Shown piece by piece: positions 15,276 through 23,518 of a stretch of 43,250 bases of DNA. The DNA is from an uncultured Verrucomicrobiota bacterium (lineage in GTDB: Bacteria > Verrucomicrobiota > Verrucomicrobiia > Limisphaerales > CAIYYI01). The first letter of the stretch is position 1; each line of letters starts with the position of its first letter. A model generated the notes under the pieces. That model saw only the letters and a list, made by a program, of their open reading frames with translations, was not told where the DNA came from and did no database searches. The position numbers and the translations under genes are program-made. The stretch is taken from contig CAIYYI010000321.1 in the NCBI GenBank assembly GCA_903930345.1, positions 1 through 43,250 on the forward strand. The letters run 5' to 3'.

Positions 15276-17444
15276 ATGGAAAAAAGCGCCAAAGCTTTTG
15301 CGCCGCAGTCGTTTCTTAACCGGGAACTGAGCTGGCTGGAGTTCAACCAGCGGGTCCTGGATGAGGCCCTTAACGCCGGAAATCCCCTGCTGGAGCGGGT
15401 GAAGTTCTTTGCGATTGTCAGCTCGAACCTTGATGAGTTCTTTGAAGTGCGGGTGGCGGGCGTCAAACAGCAGATGGAGAGCGATTACGCCACGCGGGGC
15501 AACGACGGCCGGACGCCGGAGGAGGTTTTGCGGGCCATCCGGGCGCGGACGCGCGTGATGGTGGCAGACCATGGCCGCTGCTGGCGGGAGAAGCTCGTGC
15601 CCGCCCTGGCCACGGTGGGGATCAACCTCTGGGAGTTTGCGAATCTACCGCCCACCGACCAAGCCTGGGCAGCGGACTATTTCATCAAACAGGTGGAGCC
15701 GGTGCTCACCCCCCTGGGCCTGGATCCCGCCCACCCCTTCCCACAGTTGCTGAACAAGACCCTGAATCTGATCGTGCAACTGGAAGTGCGGAAAGGCAAA
15801 ACCCGCGAGCAACGACTGGCCGTGGTGCAGGTGCCCCGCGTGCTGCCCCGGCTGGTGCGCCTGCCGCGCACGGATGCCCGCCAGGACTACATCCTGCTCT
15901 CCCGCCTGATCGGCCACCACCTGGCCAGCATTTTCTCCGGCAACAAAATCCTCGGCTACTGGCAATTCCGGGTCACCCGCAACAGCGAGCTATACATCGA
16001 TGAGGAGGATGCGGCCAACCTGCTCAAGGCCGTGGAGCAGGAATTGCACAAACGCCGCCGCGGGGATGCCGTGCGGCTGGAGGTGGAGCAATCCTGCCCG
16101 GCGGAGATGGCGACTTTTCTGCTGGAAAACCTGCATCTCACCGAGGACGACCTGTTCCGGATCGACGGGCTGCTGAACCCCACCCAGGTGATGATGCTGT
16201 GCGACGACAACCATCTGCCGGAGCTGCGGGATCCCCCGTTCCTGCCCCCCCGGGCCGCGGCGGTGCCGCCCGGCACCGACCTCTTTGCCGTTATCCGCCA
16301 GCGCGATGTGCTGCTGCACCACCCGTACCAGAGCTTTGACACGGTGGTGGAATTCCTCCAGCAAGCCGCCCGCGATCCGCAGGTGCTGGCCATCAAGCAG
16401 ACCCTCTACCGCACCGGGGGTGACCCCCGGATTGTCGGCGCCCTGATGGAGGCGGTGAACAATGGCAAGCAGGTGGCGGCGGTGGTGGAATTGAAGGCGC
16501 GCTTTGACGAGGCCAACAACATCCAGTGGGCCCGGCAGTTGGAGGAGGCGGGCGTGCATGTGGTTTACGGCCTGGTCGGCTTCAAGATCCACTGCAAGCT
16601 CACCATGGTGGTGCGCCACGATGAGGATGGCATCCGCCGCTATCTGCATCTCTCCAGCGGCAACTACAACGCCAGCACCTCCAAGTTCTACACGGATGTG
16701 GGCCTGCTCACGAGCCGGCCCGCGTTTGGCGAGGATGTCAGCAACGTCTTCAACCTGCTCACCGGCGTGTGCCAGTTCCCCGGCACCCGCAAACTGCTGG
16801 TGGCCCCCTTCCAACTGCATGCGCGCCTGCTGGAGCTGGTGGAGCGGGAGCAGCAGAACGCCGAGCGCGGCCTGCCGGCCCGCATCATCCTCAAGATGAA
16901 CTCGCTGGTGGACCGCGAGAGCATTGAGGCGCTGTACCGGGCCTCCGGGGCGGGGGTGAGGATTGAGCTGATCGTGCGCGGCATCTGCTGCCTGCGCCCC
17001 GGCGTGCCGGGCCTGAGCGAAAACATCAGGGTCGTCAGCATCGTGGACCGCTACCTGGAGCACAGCCGGATTTACTACTTTGAGAACGCCTGCCAGCCGG
17101 AGGTGTTTGTCGGCAGTGCCGATTGGATGCCGCGTAATTTCTTCTCACGGGTGGAGGTGGTGTTCCCCATCGAGGATGGCAACCTGCGTGACCGGATCAT
17201 CCACGAGGTGCTGGGCCTTTCCTTGCAGGACAACGTCAAAGCCCGGCAACTGCAGCCGGATGGCAGCTACCTGCTCCTCCAGCCCGGCCCGAAAGAAACC
17301 CCGGTGCGGAGCCAGACGGAATTCATGACCCTGGCCCTGCGGGATGCACCCAAGACCGGCCATGCCCGCAGCCTGAAAACCAGCCTCACCAGGTTGAAAC
17401 TGCGCCCGAAACCCGTCGGTACGGCATCCACAACCTCCACGTAA
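15276..17444 (+). CDS. ppk1: Polyphosphate kinase 1
   Basis: The 722-residue protein matches PPK1 throughout (E. coli PPK is 688). It reversibly makes polyphosphate from ATP through a phosphohistidine. Visible are the N-terminal NRELSWLEFNQRVL and NLDEFFEVRVAG, then HHPYQSFDTVVEFLQQAA, KQTLYRTGGDP, ELKARFDEANNI, the autophosphorylated His439 in KIHCKL, LSSGNYN, and His596 in YLEHSRIYYF. These correspond to His435 and His592 of the E. coli enzyme. The C-terminal tail after about 680 is extended and basic. The ATG at 15276 is preferred to an in-frame TTG at 15264. A clear terminator follows at 17502-17522. The product fits a stress and phosphate-storage role, which agrees with the stress-type operon in the first 6 kb. 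Confidence 0.96.
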   Translation: MEKSAKAFAPQSFLNRELSWLEFNQRVLDEALNAGNPLLERVKFFAIVSSNLDEFFEVRVAGVKQQMESDYATRGNDGRTPEEVLRAIRARTRVMVADHGRCWREKLVPALATVGINLWEFANLPPTDQAWAADYFIKQVEPVLTPLGLDPAHPFPQLLNKTLNLIVQLEVRKGKTREQRLAVVQVPRVLPRLVRLPRTDARQDYILLSRLIGHHLASIFSGNKILGYWQFRVTRNSELYIDEEDAANLLKAVEQELHKRRRGDAVRLEVEQSCPAEMATFLLENLHLTEDDLFRIDGLLNPTQVMMLCDDNHLPELRDPPFLPPRAAAVPPGTDLFAVIRQRDVLLHHPYQSFDTVVEFLQQAARDPQVLAIKQTLYRTGGDPRIVGALMEAVNNGKQVAAVVELKARFDEANNIQWARQLEEAGVHVVYGLVGFKIHCKLTMVVRHDEDGIRRYLHLSSGNYNASTSKFYTDVGLLTSRPAFGEDVSNVFNLLTGVCQFPGTRKLLVAPFQLHARLLELVEREQQNAERGLPARIILKMNSLVDRESIEALYRASGAGVRIELIVRGICCLRPGVPGLSENIRVVSIVDRYLEHSRIYYFENACQPEVFVGSADWMPRNFFSRVEVVFPIEDGNLRDRIIHEVLGLSLQDNVKARQLQPDGSYLLLQPGPKETPVRSQTEFMTLALRDAPKTGHARSLKTSLTRLKLRPKPVGTASTTST

Positions 17445-17501
17445 GCAGGGGAACGCCTGCCCCCCGCCACGGCACCGAACTGACACCTCCCCCAGGACGA
17501 C

Positions 17502-17522
17502 CGACGGAAATCCGTCGTTTTT
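17502..17522 (+). terminator. Intrinsic terminator of ppk1
   Basis: CGACGGA (17502-17508) and TCCGTCG (17511-17517) are perfect complements, forming a compact hairpin followed at once by TTTTT (17518-17522). It lies 57 bp after the ppk1 stop and before the next gene. Confidence 0.8.
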
Positions 17523-17550
17523 GGCTTGGTTTGGAGGGGGATGGTCTGGT

Positions 17551-19755
17551 ATGCACGAGACCAGCATCAAGCCAATGAACAACTTGGGAACCAGCGGCTG
17601 GTGGAAAGGCTGCCCTTCAACCCTGCGAAAGTGGGTCGCTCTGGCCCTGCTTTTCCTGGGCATCCTGAATGCGGCCCACGGGGCGCAGGGCCTGAAACAG
17701 TTCGATGTTTTCCTGGGCTTCGACCACACCGTCATGGAGGGGAATTGGTTCCCGGTCATCTGCGAGGTGGCCAATGACGGCCCCACCTTCACCGGGGTGC
17801 TGCAACTGGAACCGAGCCAGATCAGCCAGGGCCAAACCCGCCGCTACGTGGTGGAGCTGCCCACCGGAACACAGAAACGCTTCGTGGTGCCCGTCTTTGC
17901 CTCCTCCCGCTACAACCTCAGTTGGAATGCCCGGCTGTACGACCAGACGGGCCGCAAACGCGCCGAGCAGATGAACGTCTCCCCCCGCCGGACCATCCCC
18001 CAGGAGGCGGTGCTGATGGGGGCGCTGGCGCGCCGCGTGGATGGCGTGCCGATCTTCCCGGAGGTGCACCGCAACCGCGCTGATTGGCAACCGGTGGCCA
18101 CGCGCATCCAACCGGAGCTTTTCCCCGACAACCCCCTCACCCTGGACGCGCTGAAGGCCCTTTACCTGAACAGCGAGAAGGCCCTGGACCTGAAGGCCCC
18201 GCAGGTGAACGCCCTGCTGGCCTGGCTGGGCAACGGCGGCCACCTGATCGTGGCCATCGAGCAGCCCGGCGACCTGCTCGGCACGCCCTGGCTGCGCGAC
18301 CTGCTCGGCTTTGAATGCACGGGGGTCGCCACCGTGGAGGACAAACCGGCCCTGCACGACTGGCTGCGCCTGGGCGGGGAATCCCTCACCGGCATCTCCG
18401 ACGCCAGCGCCCGCCTGAACACCCCGGGCACCGGCGCCAAAACCGGGGGGTTCCTCTCACTGCGCACGGATAACACGTTTGAAAAGGCCCCGCTGCAAAT
18501 CGCCACCGGCGTGCGCCGCTTCGGCCGGGTGGTGGCGTCCGCCGGGGAGCATCCGCTCATCCTGAGCGGGCCGCGCGGGCGGGGCCTGGTGACGGTGCTG
18601 ACGTTCAGCCCGGAGCGCGAGCCGCTGCGGGCCTGGCAGAACAAGCGGGAATTCTGGGCCCGGCTGCTGGACATTTCCCCGGTGTGGCTGGCGGCGCAGG
18701 ACCGGCCCAACTACGGCACCCGCAGCCTAGACGGAGTGTTTGGGGCCATGGTGGACAGCAAACAGGTGCGCAAGCTGCCCGTGGGCTGGCTGGTGGCGCT
18801 GCTGCTGGTGTACCTGGCCGTGATCGGGCCGGTGGACCATTATGTGCTGAAGCGGCTGAACCGCCAGATGCTCACCTGGATCACCTTTCCCGCCTACGTG
18901 ATCCTGTTCTCCGGCCTGATCTACTTCATCGGCTACAAGCTGCGCGCGGGGGACAACGAGTGGAACGAGATCCAGGTGCTGGACCTGTTCCCGAACCAGG
19001 CCACCACCGCCATCCGCGGCCGCTCGTTTGGCTCGCTCTACTCCCCGGCCAACGCCACCTACGGGCTGGCGATGCGGCAGAACTTCGCCAGCCTGCGCGG
19101 GGATTATGCGGGCAGCTACGGGGGCGGCCAGGAATCCGGCAAGGCCACCGTGAACCAGCAGGACAACGCCTTCAGCGCCGAGGCGTTCGTCCCGGTCTGG
19201 ACCAGCCAACTGTTCATCGGCGAATGGTGGCACAGCTTCAAGGGCCAGCCCCTCGTCGTCACCGCGACCCGCCAGGGCGGCGGCTGCGAGCTGAAGGTGG
19301 CCAACAACCTGTCGCACCCGGTGGACCGCCTGACCGTGGTGGTGGATGGCTGGCTGACGGAGCTGGGCACGGTGCCCGCCCGGGGCAACGCGACCTTCAC
19401 CGTGCGCGCCCGGTCCGGCCGGCCGCTGCGCGACTTTGTGAAACAGTCCGGCGCGAACTTCAACAGCGCGCTGGACCGCCGCCACCAGGCGCTGGGGGGC
19501 AACAGCGGCGAGCTGCTGCCCAACCACGCGGAACATGCCATGGCCGCCTGCTTCAGCGGGCTGATGCCCAAGGAAAATTACTGGATCTTCCGCGGCACCC
19601 AGGGCTTTGATCTCACCCCCGCCGTGGAGCGCGGTGAGATCGTCCTGCTGGCCTGGTGCCAACGGCACACGCTGGCGGGCACCATGAACCAGTTCACCCC
19701 GCGCCGCAGCCAGGCGGACACCCTCTACCGGCTCACGCTGCCCGCCCCCAACTGA
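17551..19755 (+). CDS. Membrane-anchored protein partnered with an ABC ATPase, function unknown
   Basis: From the ATG at 17551, preceded by GGAGGGGG at 17533-17540, the protein has 734 residues. An N-terminal hydrophobic segment (WVALALLFLGILNAAHG) exports a beta-rich domain (about 50-150). A Rossmann-like region follows (ALLAWLGNGGHLIVAIEQPGDLLG). Two membrane spans at about 409-428 (GWLVALLLVYLAVIGPVDHYVL) and 445-465 (ITFPAYVILFSGLIYFIGYKL) come next, then about 270 residues of beta-rich sequence. The motif VGWL...YL..IGPVD.YVLKRL is shared by large membrane proteins of several phyla encoded next to ABC ATPases; none has a settled function that I know of. The ABC ATPase starts 31 bp downstream. 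The earlier in-frame TTG at 17521 lies in the ppk1 terminator and is rejected. Confidence 0.7.
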   Translation: MHETSIKPMNNLGTSGWWKGCPSTLRKWVALALLFLGILNAAHGAQGLKQFDVFLGFDHTVMEGNWFPVICEVANDGPTFTGVLQLEPSQISQGQTRRYVVELPTGTQKRFVVPVFASSRYNLSWNARLYDQTGRKRAEQMNVSPRRTIPQEAVLMGALARRVDGVPIFPEVHRNRADWQPVATRIQPELFPDNPLTLDALKALYLNSEKALDLKAPQVNALLAWLGNGGHLIVAIEQPGDLLGTPWLRDLLGFECTGVATVEDKPALHDWLRLGGESLTGISDASARLNTPGTGAKTGGFLSLRTDNTFEKAPLQIATGVRRFGRVVASAGEHPLILSGPRGRGLVTVLTFSPEREPLRAWQNKREFWARLLDISPVWLAAQDRPNYGTRSLDGVFGAMVDSKQVRKLPVGWLVALLLVYLAVIGPVDHYVLKRLNRQMLTWITFPAYVILFSGLIYFIGYKLRAGDNEWNEIQVLDLFPNQATTAIRGRSFGSLYSPANATYGLAMRQNFASLRGDYAGSYGGGQESGKATVNQQDNAFSAEAFVPVWTSQLFIGEWWHSFKGQPLVVTATRQGGGCELKVANNLSHPVDRLTVVVDGWLTELGTVPARGNATFTVRARSGRPLRDFVKQSGANFNSALDRRHQALGGNSGELLPNHAEHAMAACFSGLMPKENYWIFRGTQGFDLTPAVERGEIVLLAWCQRHTLAGTMNQFTPRRSQADTLYRLTLPAPN

Positions 19756-19786
19756 TCGCTGATCGCAACCCTTACCCACCACGCCT

Positions 19787-20737
19787 ATGCCAGACGCCCC
19801 CCCCATCCCGGCCGTGCAAACCTACGGATTGTCCCGCTCCTTCGGCAATCTGACCGCCCTGAGCGCCCTGGACCTGACGGTCAACAAGGGCGATCTCTTC
19901 GGCTTCATCGGCTCCAACGGCGCCGGCAAGACCACCACCCTGCGCATCCTGGCCACCTTCTTGGCCCCCTCCGCCGGCCGCGCCCTGGTGCTGGGCCACG
20001 ATGTGGTGAGCGCGGCGGACGAGGTGCGGCACGTCATCGGCTACATGCCCGACTTCTTCGGCGTGTACAAGGACATGGAGGTGACGGAGTACCTGGACTT
20101 TTTCGGCGCCTGCTACAAAATTCCCAGCGCCAAGCGGGAGAAAACCGTCAGTGACGTGCTGGAGCTGGTGGGGTTGAGTGAGAAGAAGGGGGCGCTGATC
20201 GGCGCGCTGAGCCGCGGCATGCAGCAGCGCCTGGGCCTGGCCCGCGTGCTGATCCACGACCCCCAACTCCTGCTGCTGGACGAGCCCGCCAGCGGCCTGG
20301 ACCCGCGGGCCCGCATTGAGATGATGGCCATCCTGCAGGAGCTGCAGCGCATGGGCAAAACCATCATCATCTCCTCCCACATCCTGCGCGAGCTGGAGAC
20401 CCTCTGCAACCGCGTGGCGATCATTGAGCGCGGCCAGCTCATCTACAGCGGCCCGGTCTCCGGCGTGCGCGACCAGATGGCCACTGGCGTGGTCATGTGG
20501 GTCCGCGTCTCCACGGACACCGAACAGGCGGCCGAATTGCTGCGCCGCTGCCCGGAGATCCAGCAGGTGGAGACCGTGGATGGACGGCTGAAGGTCACCC
20601 TCATCAACCACGAGGCGGATCGCACCGTGGTGGCGGAAGCCCTCGTCAAGGGCGGGGCCCGCATCCTGGAACTGCAGGAGGACGAGGTCGGTCTGGAAGA
20701 GGTCTTCCTGCGCGTCACCCGCGGCGACACGCAGTAA
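19787..20737 (+). CDS. ABC transporter ATP-binding protein
   Basis: The 316 residues form one complete nucleotide-binding domain of the CcmA/drug-export type: Walker A GSNGAGKTTT (about 43-52), a Q-loop region near MPDFFGVYKDMEVTEYLDF, the signature LSRGMQQRLGLARVL, Walker B LLLLDEPASGLDPRAR, and the switch His in IISSHIL. A C-terminal extension of about 85 residues with a small alpha/beta pattern is typical of export ATPases. The domain should power a membrane permease, but the only membrane partner nearby is the protein encoded just upstream, which has two central spans and does not look like a standard ABC-2 permease. The stop is 11 bp from the convergent DUF1080 gene. Confidence 0.93.
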   Translation: MPDAPPIPAVQTYGLSRSFGNLTALSALDLTVNKGDLFGFIGSNGAGKTTTLRILATFLAPSAGRALVLGHDVVSAADEVRHVIGYMPDFFGVYKDMEVTEYLDFFGACYKIPSAKREKTVSDVLELVGLSEKKGALIGALSRGMQQRLGLARVLIHDPQLLLLDEPASGLDPRARIEMMAILQELQRMGKTIIISSHILRELETLCNRVAIIERGQLIYSGPVSGVRDQMATGVVMWVRVSTDTEQAAELLRRCPEIQQVETVDGRLKVTLINHEADRTVVAEALVKGGARILELQEDEVGLEEVFLRVTRGDTQ

Positions 20738-20748
20738 CCAGCGGAGCG

Positions 20749-21810
20749 TCAGGGCTGGCGCCGGGCTTTTTTCTCCTCGCCTGCAATATTGAAAATCACG
20801 CCCTCCACCTGGCCGCTCCGGTTGGTCTGGAAGAGGAACCGCCCATCCACCGTGCGCATCCGGTATTCCAGGGGGCCCGCCGTGGCCAGCGGAAAAACAT
20901 CATCCCGCGACAACGCACCCAGCCGGGCAAACAATTGGCTGTTCGTGCGCGTCACCTGGATGTTCCAGTTTTCCTCCAGTTGGTACGTGCCCACGCACCG
21001 CTCAAGGATCCTGGGGGCCAGGGAATATTCCGCCGGACCCTGATCCGGGGCCAGCTCCCGAACCCAGATGTTGCGAAAACGCACCGGGTTGCCGTGGTCC
21101 TGAAGCGCGAGGGGCAGCTTGTCCGCATGCGGCAGGTAGCTGGAGCGGCGCAGCCAGCCCGTGGGGCCCACCGCACGCACACCATCCTGCACCAGCACCC
21201 CGTTGACCATCACCGTCAGGCGGGCCGGCTCCACCACCTCGCCAGCCGCATTGAAGCGGGGGCGGCGGAAGATGACATCCAGATTCTGCCACTCGCCGGG
21301 CGGACGCACCGCATTCGCCAGCGGCGGATGCTGGGCATAGACCGACCCGGGGTAGCCATCCGCGTAGGTTGGATTCTGAAAGGTGTCCAGGATTTGCACC
21401 TCGTACTGCCCCATCAGGAACAGACCGCTGTTGCCCCGTGCCTGCCCGTCCCCCCTGGCCGGAGTCGGCGCGGCCCATTCCAAATGCATCTGACAATCGC
21501 CAAAGCTGCGCTCGGTGCGGATATACCCGGCCCCTTTCACGCATTCCATGGCGCCCGCCTTCACCACCCAGCCCGCCGGTTCGCCCTCCAGGTTCACCCA
21601 TTGGGACAGGTCGCGCCCGTCAAACAGCACCGTGGCATCGCTGGGCGCCTGCCCGGCCCGCTCCTGAAACCCGGGATGCCCAGGCGTCACCGTGGGCGGT
21701 TTGGGGCGGGATTGGTCGTGGATCTTCCATTGTGGGTCAAGCTGGGCCGGGGCAGATCCCGCCAGGCCGCCGATCAGCAAAGCTGCGAGGTAAAGTGAAC
21801 GTATCAGCAT
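20749..21810 (-). CDS. Secreted DUF1080 (3-keto-disaccharide hydrolase-type) protein
   Basis: The protein has 353 residues with a signal peptide (MLIRSLYLAALLIGGLAGSAPAQ). Residues about 58-255 match DUF1080 (PF06439), a concanavalin-like beta-sandwich: ATVLFDGRDLSQWVN, then ECVKGAGYIRTERSFGDCQMHLEW, GNSGLFLMGQYEVQILDTF and NPVRFRNIWVREL. The family includes enzymes that cleave 3-keto-glycosides after oxidation by Gfo/Idh/MocA dehydrogenases; one such dehydrogenase is encoded at 25863. About 95 residues after the domain (EENWNIQVTRTNSQLFARLG onward) resemble the small beta repeats often attached to secreted hydrolases. Its gene is divergent from the TatD gene. Confidence 0.85.
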   Translation of the reverse strand: MLIRSLYLAALLIGGLAGSAPAQLDPQWKIHDQSRPKPPTVTPGHPGFQERAGQAPSDATVLFDGRDLSQWVNLEGEPAGWVVKAGAMECVKGAGYIRTERSFGDCQMHLEWAAPTPARGDGQARGNSGLFLMGQYEVQILDTFQNPTYADGYPGSVYAQHPPLANAVRPPGEWQNLDVIFRRPRFNAAGEVVEPARLTVMVNGVLVQDGVRAVGPTGWLRRSSYLPHADKLPLALQDHGNPVRFRNIWVRELAPDQGPAEYSLAPRILERCVGTYQLEENWNIQVTRTNSQLFARLGALSRDDVFPLATAGPLEYRMRTVDGRFLFQTNRSGQVEGVIFNIAGEEKKARRQP

Positions 21811-21851
21811 GCCCCCATTCTGCCAGACCGTCTGGAAAAAATCCAGAGGAG

Positions 21852-21880
21852 TTGACGCAGCCCGCCGAACCCGCTTAATT
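21852..21880 (+). promoter_or_regulatory. Sigma-70-like promoter of the TatD gene
   Basis: TTGACG (21852-21857) and TTAATT (21875-21880) are separated by 17 bp, close to the consensus. Transcription would begin near 21887, about 19 bp before the ATG at 21906. This rules out an in-frame TTG at 21879 as the start. Confidence 0.55.
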
Positions 21881-21905
21881 GTTCCCGGCGCTTCGCGCCC
21901 TCCAC

Positions 21906-22715
21906 ATGCGCTTTTTTGACGCTCACAACCACCTGCAGGACGACCGGTTCCAACCCCGGACGGAAACCGTGCTGGCAGAAGCCCGCGCGGCAGGATTGGT
22001 CCGGATGGTGGTCAATGGCTCATGCGAGGCGGATTGGCCCGCGGTGCTCGACCTGGCCCGTCGGCACCCGGACATCCTCCCCTCCTTTGGGTATCATCCC
22101 TGGTATGTGCGCGAGCGCACCCCGCATTGGCGGGAGTGCCTGGCCGAACATCTGGAAGCGATCCCCTCCGCCGTTGGCGAGATCGGGCTGGATCGTTGGA
22201 TCAAAGACCATGATCTGGCCGACCAGACCGGGGTGCTGCTCTGGCAGTGGCAATGGGCGGTGGCCCACAACCGCCCGGTCAGCCTTCATTGCCTCCAGGC
22301 CTGGGGCGCCCTGCACGACCTGCTACGCACCCATCCGGCACCGGAGTGCGGTTTTCTGCTCCACTCCTACGGTGGTCCGCCGGAAATGGTGGAACCGCTG
22401 GCCCGGCTGGGTGCCTATTTCTCCCTGCCCGGCTATTTCGCGCATGAGCGGAAATTGAAACAGCGCGAGACCTTCCGATGCGTGCCGCTGGATCGCCTGC
22501 TGGTTGAAACCGACGCCCCGGATCAGACCCTGCCCCCGGAGCGGGAGCTTTTTCACCTCCACGATGCGGCGGCAAATCGCCCGCTGAATCACCCGGGTAA
22601 CTGCGGACGGGTTTATGAATTTGCGACCGAATGGCTGGGGGTTCCCCTGCCAGAGCTGACAGAGCAGGTGGAGGCTAACTTTCAACGGCTGTTTGGCAGT
22701 GTGACTGGAAAGTAG
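21906..22715 (+). CDS. TatD-family metal-dependent hydrolase
   Basis: The 269-residue protein is of normal length for TatD. The metal-binding motifs are present: FDAHNHLQ at the N terminus, GEIGLDRW (catalytic Glu), HCLQAW (His), LLHSYGG and ETDAPDQ (Asp). TatD proteins are TIM-barrel nucleases, with 3'-5' DNA exonuclease activity described for the E. coli enzyme. It is cytosolic. The gene ends 5 bp from the convergent tcdA gene. The family is certain; the exact substrate is not. Confidence 0.92.
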   Translation: MRFFDAHNHLQDDRFQPRTETVLAEARAAGLVRMVVNGSCEADWPAVLDLARRHPDILPSFGYHPWYVRERTPHWRECLAEHLEAIPSAVGEIGLDRWIKDHDLADQTGVLLWQWQWAVAHNRPVSLHCLQAWGALHDLLRTHPAPECGFLLHSYGGPPEMVEPLARLGAYFSLPGYFAHERKLKQRETFRCVPLDRLLVETDAPDQTLPPERELFHLHDAAANRPLNHPGNCGRVYEFATEWLGVPLPELTEQVEANFQRLFGSVTGK

Positions 22716-22720
22716 AAGAA

Positions 22721-23518
22721 TTACGACCGCTTTTTCTCCACCAGGCCGGGGCCGCCCGTCAGACGGCTGACCACATGGGCGGCTGCCACCAGGCCGAATG
22801 TCCCCGTCAGAAACCCAAAGGTCCCCATGCCGTTACCGCAGCCAAAGCGCGCCTTGCCGGCCTCCTCCTTGACCGGGCACGGCACCTCGGTTTTCGGCGG
22901 GTATTTGATCACCTCCGTGGACCAGACGCACTCGACGTTCATCGGCTTGCCCGCTGGCGGATAGGCGTGGTACCAGCGCAGGTTCTTGCGCGTCCAGAGC
23001 AGGAGGCGATCGCCAGAGATCTCCGCCAGATCGTTCACCCGCAGCCGGGTGGGATCATGCCGACCGGCTGCCCCACCCACCGCCAGCACCGGCAGGCCCT
23101 TCTGCTGGCAGGAAGCCACCAGCAGCGCCTTGGGGCCGGCGGAATCAATCGCATCCACCACGTAATCAAAGCGGGTGGCCAGGATTTTCTCCGCGGTGGA
23201 GGGGATGAAGAAGGAATGCAAGGCGTGCACCTGGATGTCCGGATTGATCGCGCGGGCGCGGCGGGCGGTCACCTCCACCTTGGGGTTGCTCAGCTCCCCA
23301 TCCAGCGCGTGCAGTTGCCGGTTGACGTTGCTGACGCACACGTCGTCAAAGTCCACCATGGTCAGTTGGCCGATGCCGCAGCGGGCCAGCGCCTCCACCA
23401 CCCAGGAGCCGACCCCGCCCACGCCCACCACGCACACGTGCGCCTGGCGCAGCTTTTCCTGGCCTTCCGGCCCCACCAGCAGGCGGGTGCCGCCAAATCG
23501 TGCCTCGTAGGGGGTCAT
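22721..23518 (-). CDS. tcdA: tRNA threonylcarbamoyladenosine dehydratase (TcdA/CsdL, ThiF-fold)
   Basis: The 265-residue protein uses ATP to cyclise t6A at position 37 of tRNA to ct6A. It shows the E1-like nucleotide-binding motif VVGVGGVGSWVVEALAR, VDFDDVCVSNVNRQ with the ATP-contacting Arg, and YVVDAIDSAGPKALL. The order matches TcdA: opening ARFGGTRLLVGPEGQEKL and the late GTFGFLTGTFGLVAAAHVV membrane-associated helix. The ATG at 23516-23518 overlaps the stop of the upstream gene (ATGA, 4 bp), so the two minus-strand genes are probably cotranscribed. The frame stays open further upstream, but that part runs inside the neighbouring gene. Confidence 0.93.
   Translation of the reverse strand: MTPYEARFGGTRLLVGPEGQEKLRQAHVCVVGVGGVGSWVVEALARCGIGQLTMVDFDDVCVSNVNRQLHALDGELSNPKVEVTARRARAINPDIQVHALHSFFIPSTAEKILATRFDYVVDAIDSAGPKALLVASCQQKGLPVLAVGGAAGRHDPTRLRVNDLAEISGDRLLLWTRKNLRWYHAYPPAGKPMNVECVWSTEVIKYPPKTEVPCPVKEEAGKARFGCGNGMGTFGFLTGTFGLVAAAHVVSRLTGGPGLVEKKRS

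Noticed and set aside
17521..17550. TTG start for the ABC-associated membrane protein
   Set aside because: The codon overlaps the T tract of the ppk1 terminator; the ATG at 17551 has a good ribosome site.
20738..20772. CCAGC...GCTGG followed by TTTTTT as a terminator of the ABC ATPase gene
   Set aside because: The stem is short, the loop is 11 bases, and eight bases separate it from the T run, which lies inside the convergent gene.
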